Shown: positions 62,191 through 64,000 of the stretch, piece by piece | Layout of the letters: every line of letters starts with the position of its first letter | Numbering within the stretch: the stretch's first letter is position 1 | Assembly (NCBI GenBank): GCA_012845835.1 | Contig: JABAKD010000009.1 | Span: 11,703,455-11,767,454, forward strand | Length of the DNA stretch: 64,000 nucleotides | Reading direction: 5' to 3' | DNA from: Undaria pinnatifida | Lineage: Eukaryota > Sar > Phaeophyceae > Laminariales > Alariaceae | Made by a program: the position numbers and the translations under genes | The notes under the pieces: generated by a model | What the model saw: only the letters and a program-made list of their open reading frames with translations | Told to the model about the DNA's origin: nothing | The model's database searches: none

Positions 62191-62490
62191 AACATGGGTT
62201 TCCCATCGTATTTTCCCCGGGCGTTTTTCCAAGGGGGGTTGGTCCCACGGATTTCCCAGGGCCATTTTCCAAGTGGTCTTTCCCGCGGAATTTTCCCGCG
62301 GGGAGTTTTATCTGCCTGGTATCGGGTTTCCTCACGGCGTTTGCCCGAGGGGGGTTTACCAAGGGAGGTTTTTCAAGCATTTTTACCACAGGCAGGGTGT
62401 TCCCGAGGGGTTTCCCCATGGGTGTTCCCAGGGCGTTTTCCCAACTGGGTTTCCCGTGGGGGGTTTGCCAAGGGGCCTTTTCATCGGCGC
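62190..62490. repeat. degenerate minisatellite GGGCGTTTTCCCAAGGGGGG
   Basis: About 15 units of 17-20 bp alternating a G-rich and a TTTTCCC half. The unit is nearly self-complementary, so single strands could form serial hairpins. It ends about 60 bp before the pogo-like element. Confidence 0.75.
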
Positions 62491-62546
62491 GAGGGGCGAT
62501 CAGTGAGTGCAACCAATCGTACCCGTGGGAGATGCGAATCCTATTA

Positions 62547-63843
62547 CAGTCGACCCCGCTTTAAAGACACACAACGTTTTTTTTTTTTTGAATGTCGTCA
62601 ACGCGGGGAAGCGTCTTTATGATTCCGGGGCCACTAACTCACCATCCCTGGGGCCAACGTAGGCGTAGCATATGTCAAACGACGCGCATTCGCAGCAGGA
62701 ATGCGACCACGAAACGGTGTTGTTTGAAACCTACGACACAAGGTGATTTGAAGGCCGCAACTACTGCTGCTGTACTCCAATGATACGTGCATACCACCGT
62801 TTGAATTTCCCTCTCCCACCGGAACGCGGGAAGGGGTGCAGCACGACCTACATGGTGTAATGTGTACGGTAGTGCGCTGGTGTTGTTGTAGACTTTTATT
62901 GTTGTTGAGGCGTTGTCCTCACGGTGAACATCACATCCGTTTTGGGAACTCTGATACGATACAGGCACAGGCTACCTGCCACACGGAGACCAAACAAAAC
63001 CACCCACACTTGGGACGACACTATTTAGTAAAATGTCGGTAACGCAGACAACACGAGACGTAAAAATCGGGAAAGTACATCGACAAAGAGGACACCGCTC
63101 CTTCCCAGAGGTAAAAACGAGGCAAACACAAAACAAATTATGCTAAAAAAGTATAGCTAAACGAGACTTAACCCAAGACAAACAAAAAACACCAAACAAC
63201 GAACGCGGGCATCCAAAGTGCAGTTGTCCTAAAAACAAACACTACGCCGCCCACATATCCCGAAGAGTCGCCTGCACCTCGCCCCCCTCCTTCGCTCTTC
63301 GCTTGACTTGAGTTTCATGAGTGAACAAATGCACAGTCCTGGAAAGAAGGCATCACTCCGTTTCGCTGTACTCGCCGTCTCTTCCGTTCGGGTATAAATA
63401 TTTTTTAAATACCAACACCAACTATTGTAGTGGAGAAAAACAAAATATGTATACTCTCGTATAGGTTGTTTTTTTAACAAAAGAATATGACCCCTCCCAT
63501 TAAGGAAAAACTCACCCACATAGTATAATATACAAGTACCAACAACGCAGCTTGCAAAGATGACTTTTGACCCGAAATTCGTCGAACTCATGGCTGACGT
63601 CCTGAAAATATTTTTATAAATTAGAACTCACGGCTGACGTCCTGAAAATGTTTTTTATAAAATATATAGGAGCGGACATCCTCGAAACGAGAGCGGACCT
63701 CGGCCTCTGAAATCGTCGATTTCATGCACGACTCAAGATTGCCTAATTTTCCCCATCTGCGGGGCGCCATGCTTGTGGTGTTTGTTGTGTCCTTAAAGCG
63801 GGGAGTTGACTTAAGAAGAGTGTCTTTAAAGTGGGGACGACTG
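62547..63843. mobile_element. non-autonomous pogo/Tc1-mariner-like element
   Basis: The 5' end CAGTCGACCCCGCTTTAAAG and the complement of the 3' end (CAGTCGTCCCCACTTTAAAG) agree at 22 of the first 24 bases. Both ends are flanked by TA (62545-62546, 63844-63845), as required by this superfamily. Subterminal copies of the motif occur inside each end (GTCAACGCGGGG at about 62600; CTTAAAGCGGGGAGTTGAC at about 63792). No transposase frame was found in the 1.3 kb. The interior holds a GATCGCGCG-family fragment and two GGCTGACGTCCTGAAAAT units. Confidence 0.8.
63540..63665 (-). repeat. GATCGCGCG-family variant end inside the pogo-like element
   Basis: GCAGCTTGCAAAGATGA, TCGTCGAACTCATGGCTGAC and GTCCTGAAAATATTTTTATAAA; the last block is duplicated in tandem. 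A similar end is at 22385-22430. Confidence 0.5.
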
Positions 63844-64000
63844 TAATAGGAAACGTGGGAGATCCATCACAGTAGTCCTGTTTAAGAATTTTGGCTAATA
63901 ACAAATATTCAATCGACAGGAACTCGCCGGAACACTTGACCTGATACGAGTGAGAGGCGTGCGGCAGCTGTAATAATGTTATATTTCGTATGTAGCTGCT

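Noticed and set aside
61440-62506. Long frames behind GDI on both strands
   Set aside because: Biased G- and T-rich composition and minisatellite; no domain, and they conflict with each other.

Overview
The window is nuclear DNA from a eukaryote with an intron-rich but gene-poor genome packed with repeats. One gene is certain: a Rab GDP-dissociation inhibitor (GDI) on the plus strand, 53702-61099. It has eleven coding exons, introns of 303-863 bp and a 450-residue product of the usual family length. There are no operons or bacterial-type gene packing and no complete tRNA or rRNA gene. TTAGGG-type interstitial tracts, a Ty3/gypsy-like LTR element, LINE remnants and tRNA-derived SINEs suit a protist or alga. 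A photosynthetic stramenopile such as a brown alga is my guess, but the sequence does not prove a clade.

Layout. 1-24300 is a mosaic of simple repeats and old dispersed elements: SINE copies at 4.6, 17.2, 18.9 and 19.7 kb, a MITE at 15.3 kb, a frameshifted LINE 3' coding fragment at 21.7-22.26 kb, and many copies of one family marked by GATCGCGCG. 24311-29391 is a 5.08-kb LTR retrotransposon with a 4-bp target duplication (GGAC) and a broken integrase gene; no reverse transcriptase is visible. 29.8-42 kb holds two minisatellites, two short MITEs and a 1.7-kb relative with long inverted arms. 43.3-45.3 kb is a nested cluster of LTRs from the same LTR family. 45.3-53.4 kb holds another SINE, a 111-bp element with perfect 30-bp inverted arms and short duplications. 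The GDI gene follows, each large intron carrying its own expanded repeat and one intron an antisense SINE. 62547-63843 is a non-autonomous pogo/mariner-like element with matching TIRs and TA flanks.

Only GDI can be tied to a cell function: recycling of prenylated Rab GTPases between membranes and cytosol. The rest is best read as a record of transposition, nested insertion and tandem duplication. The most interesting novelty is the set of element families repeated within 64 kb: a SINE (six copies), the GATCGCGCG family (about ten pieces), a GACGCGTGCTACGAT-ended MITE family with a foldback relative, a TTAA-ended piggyBac-like terminus (four copies) and the pogo-like element. All similarities were read by eye, so identities and counts are approximate.
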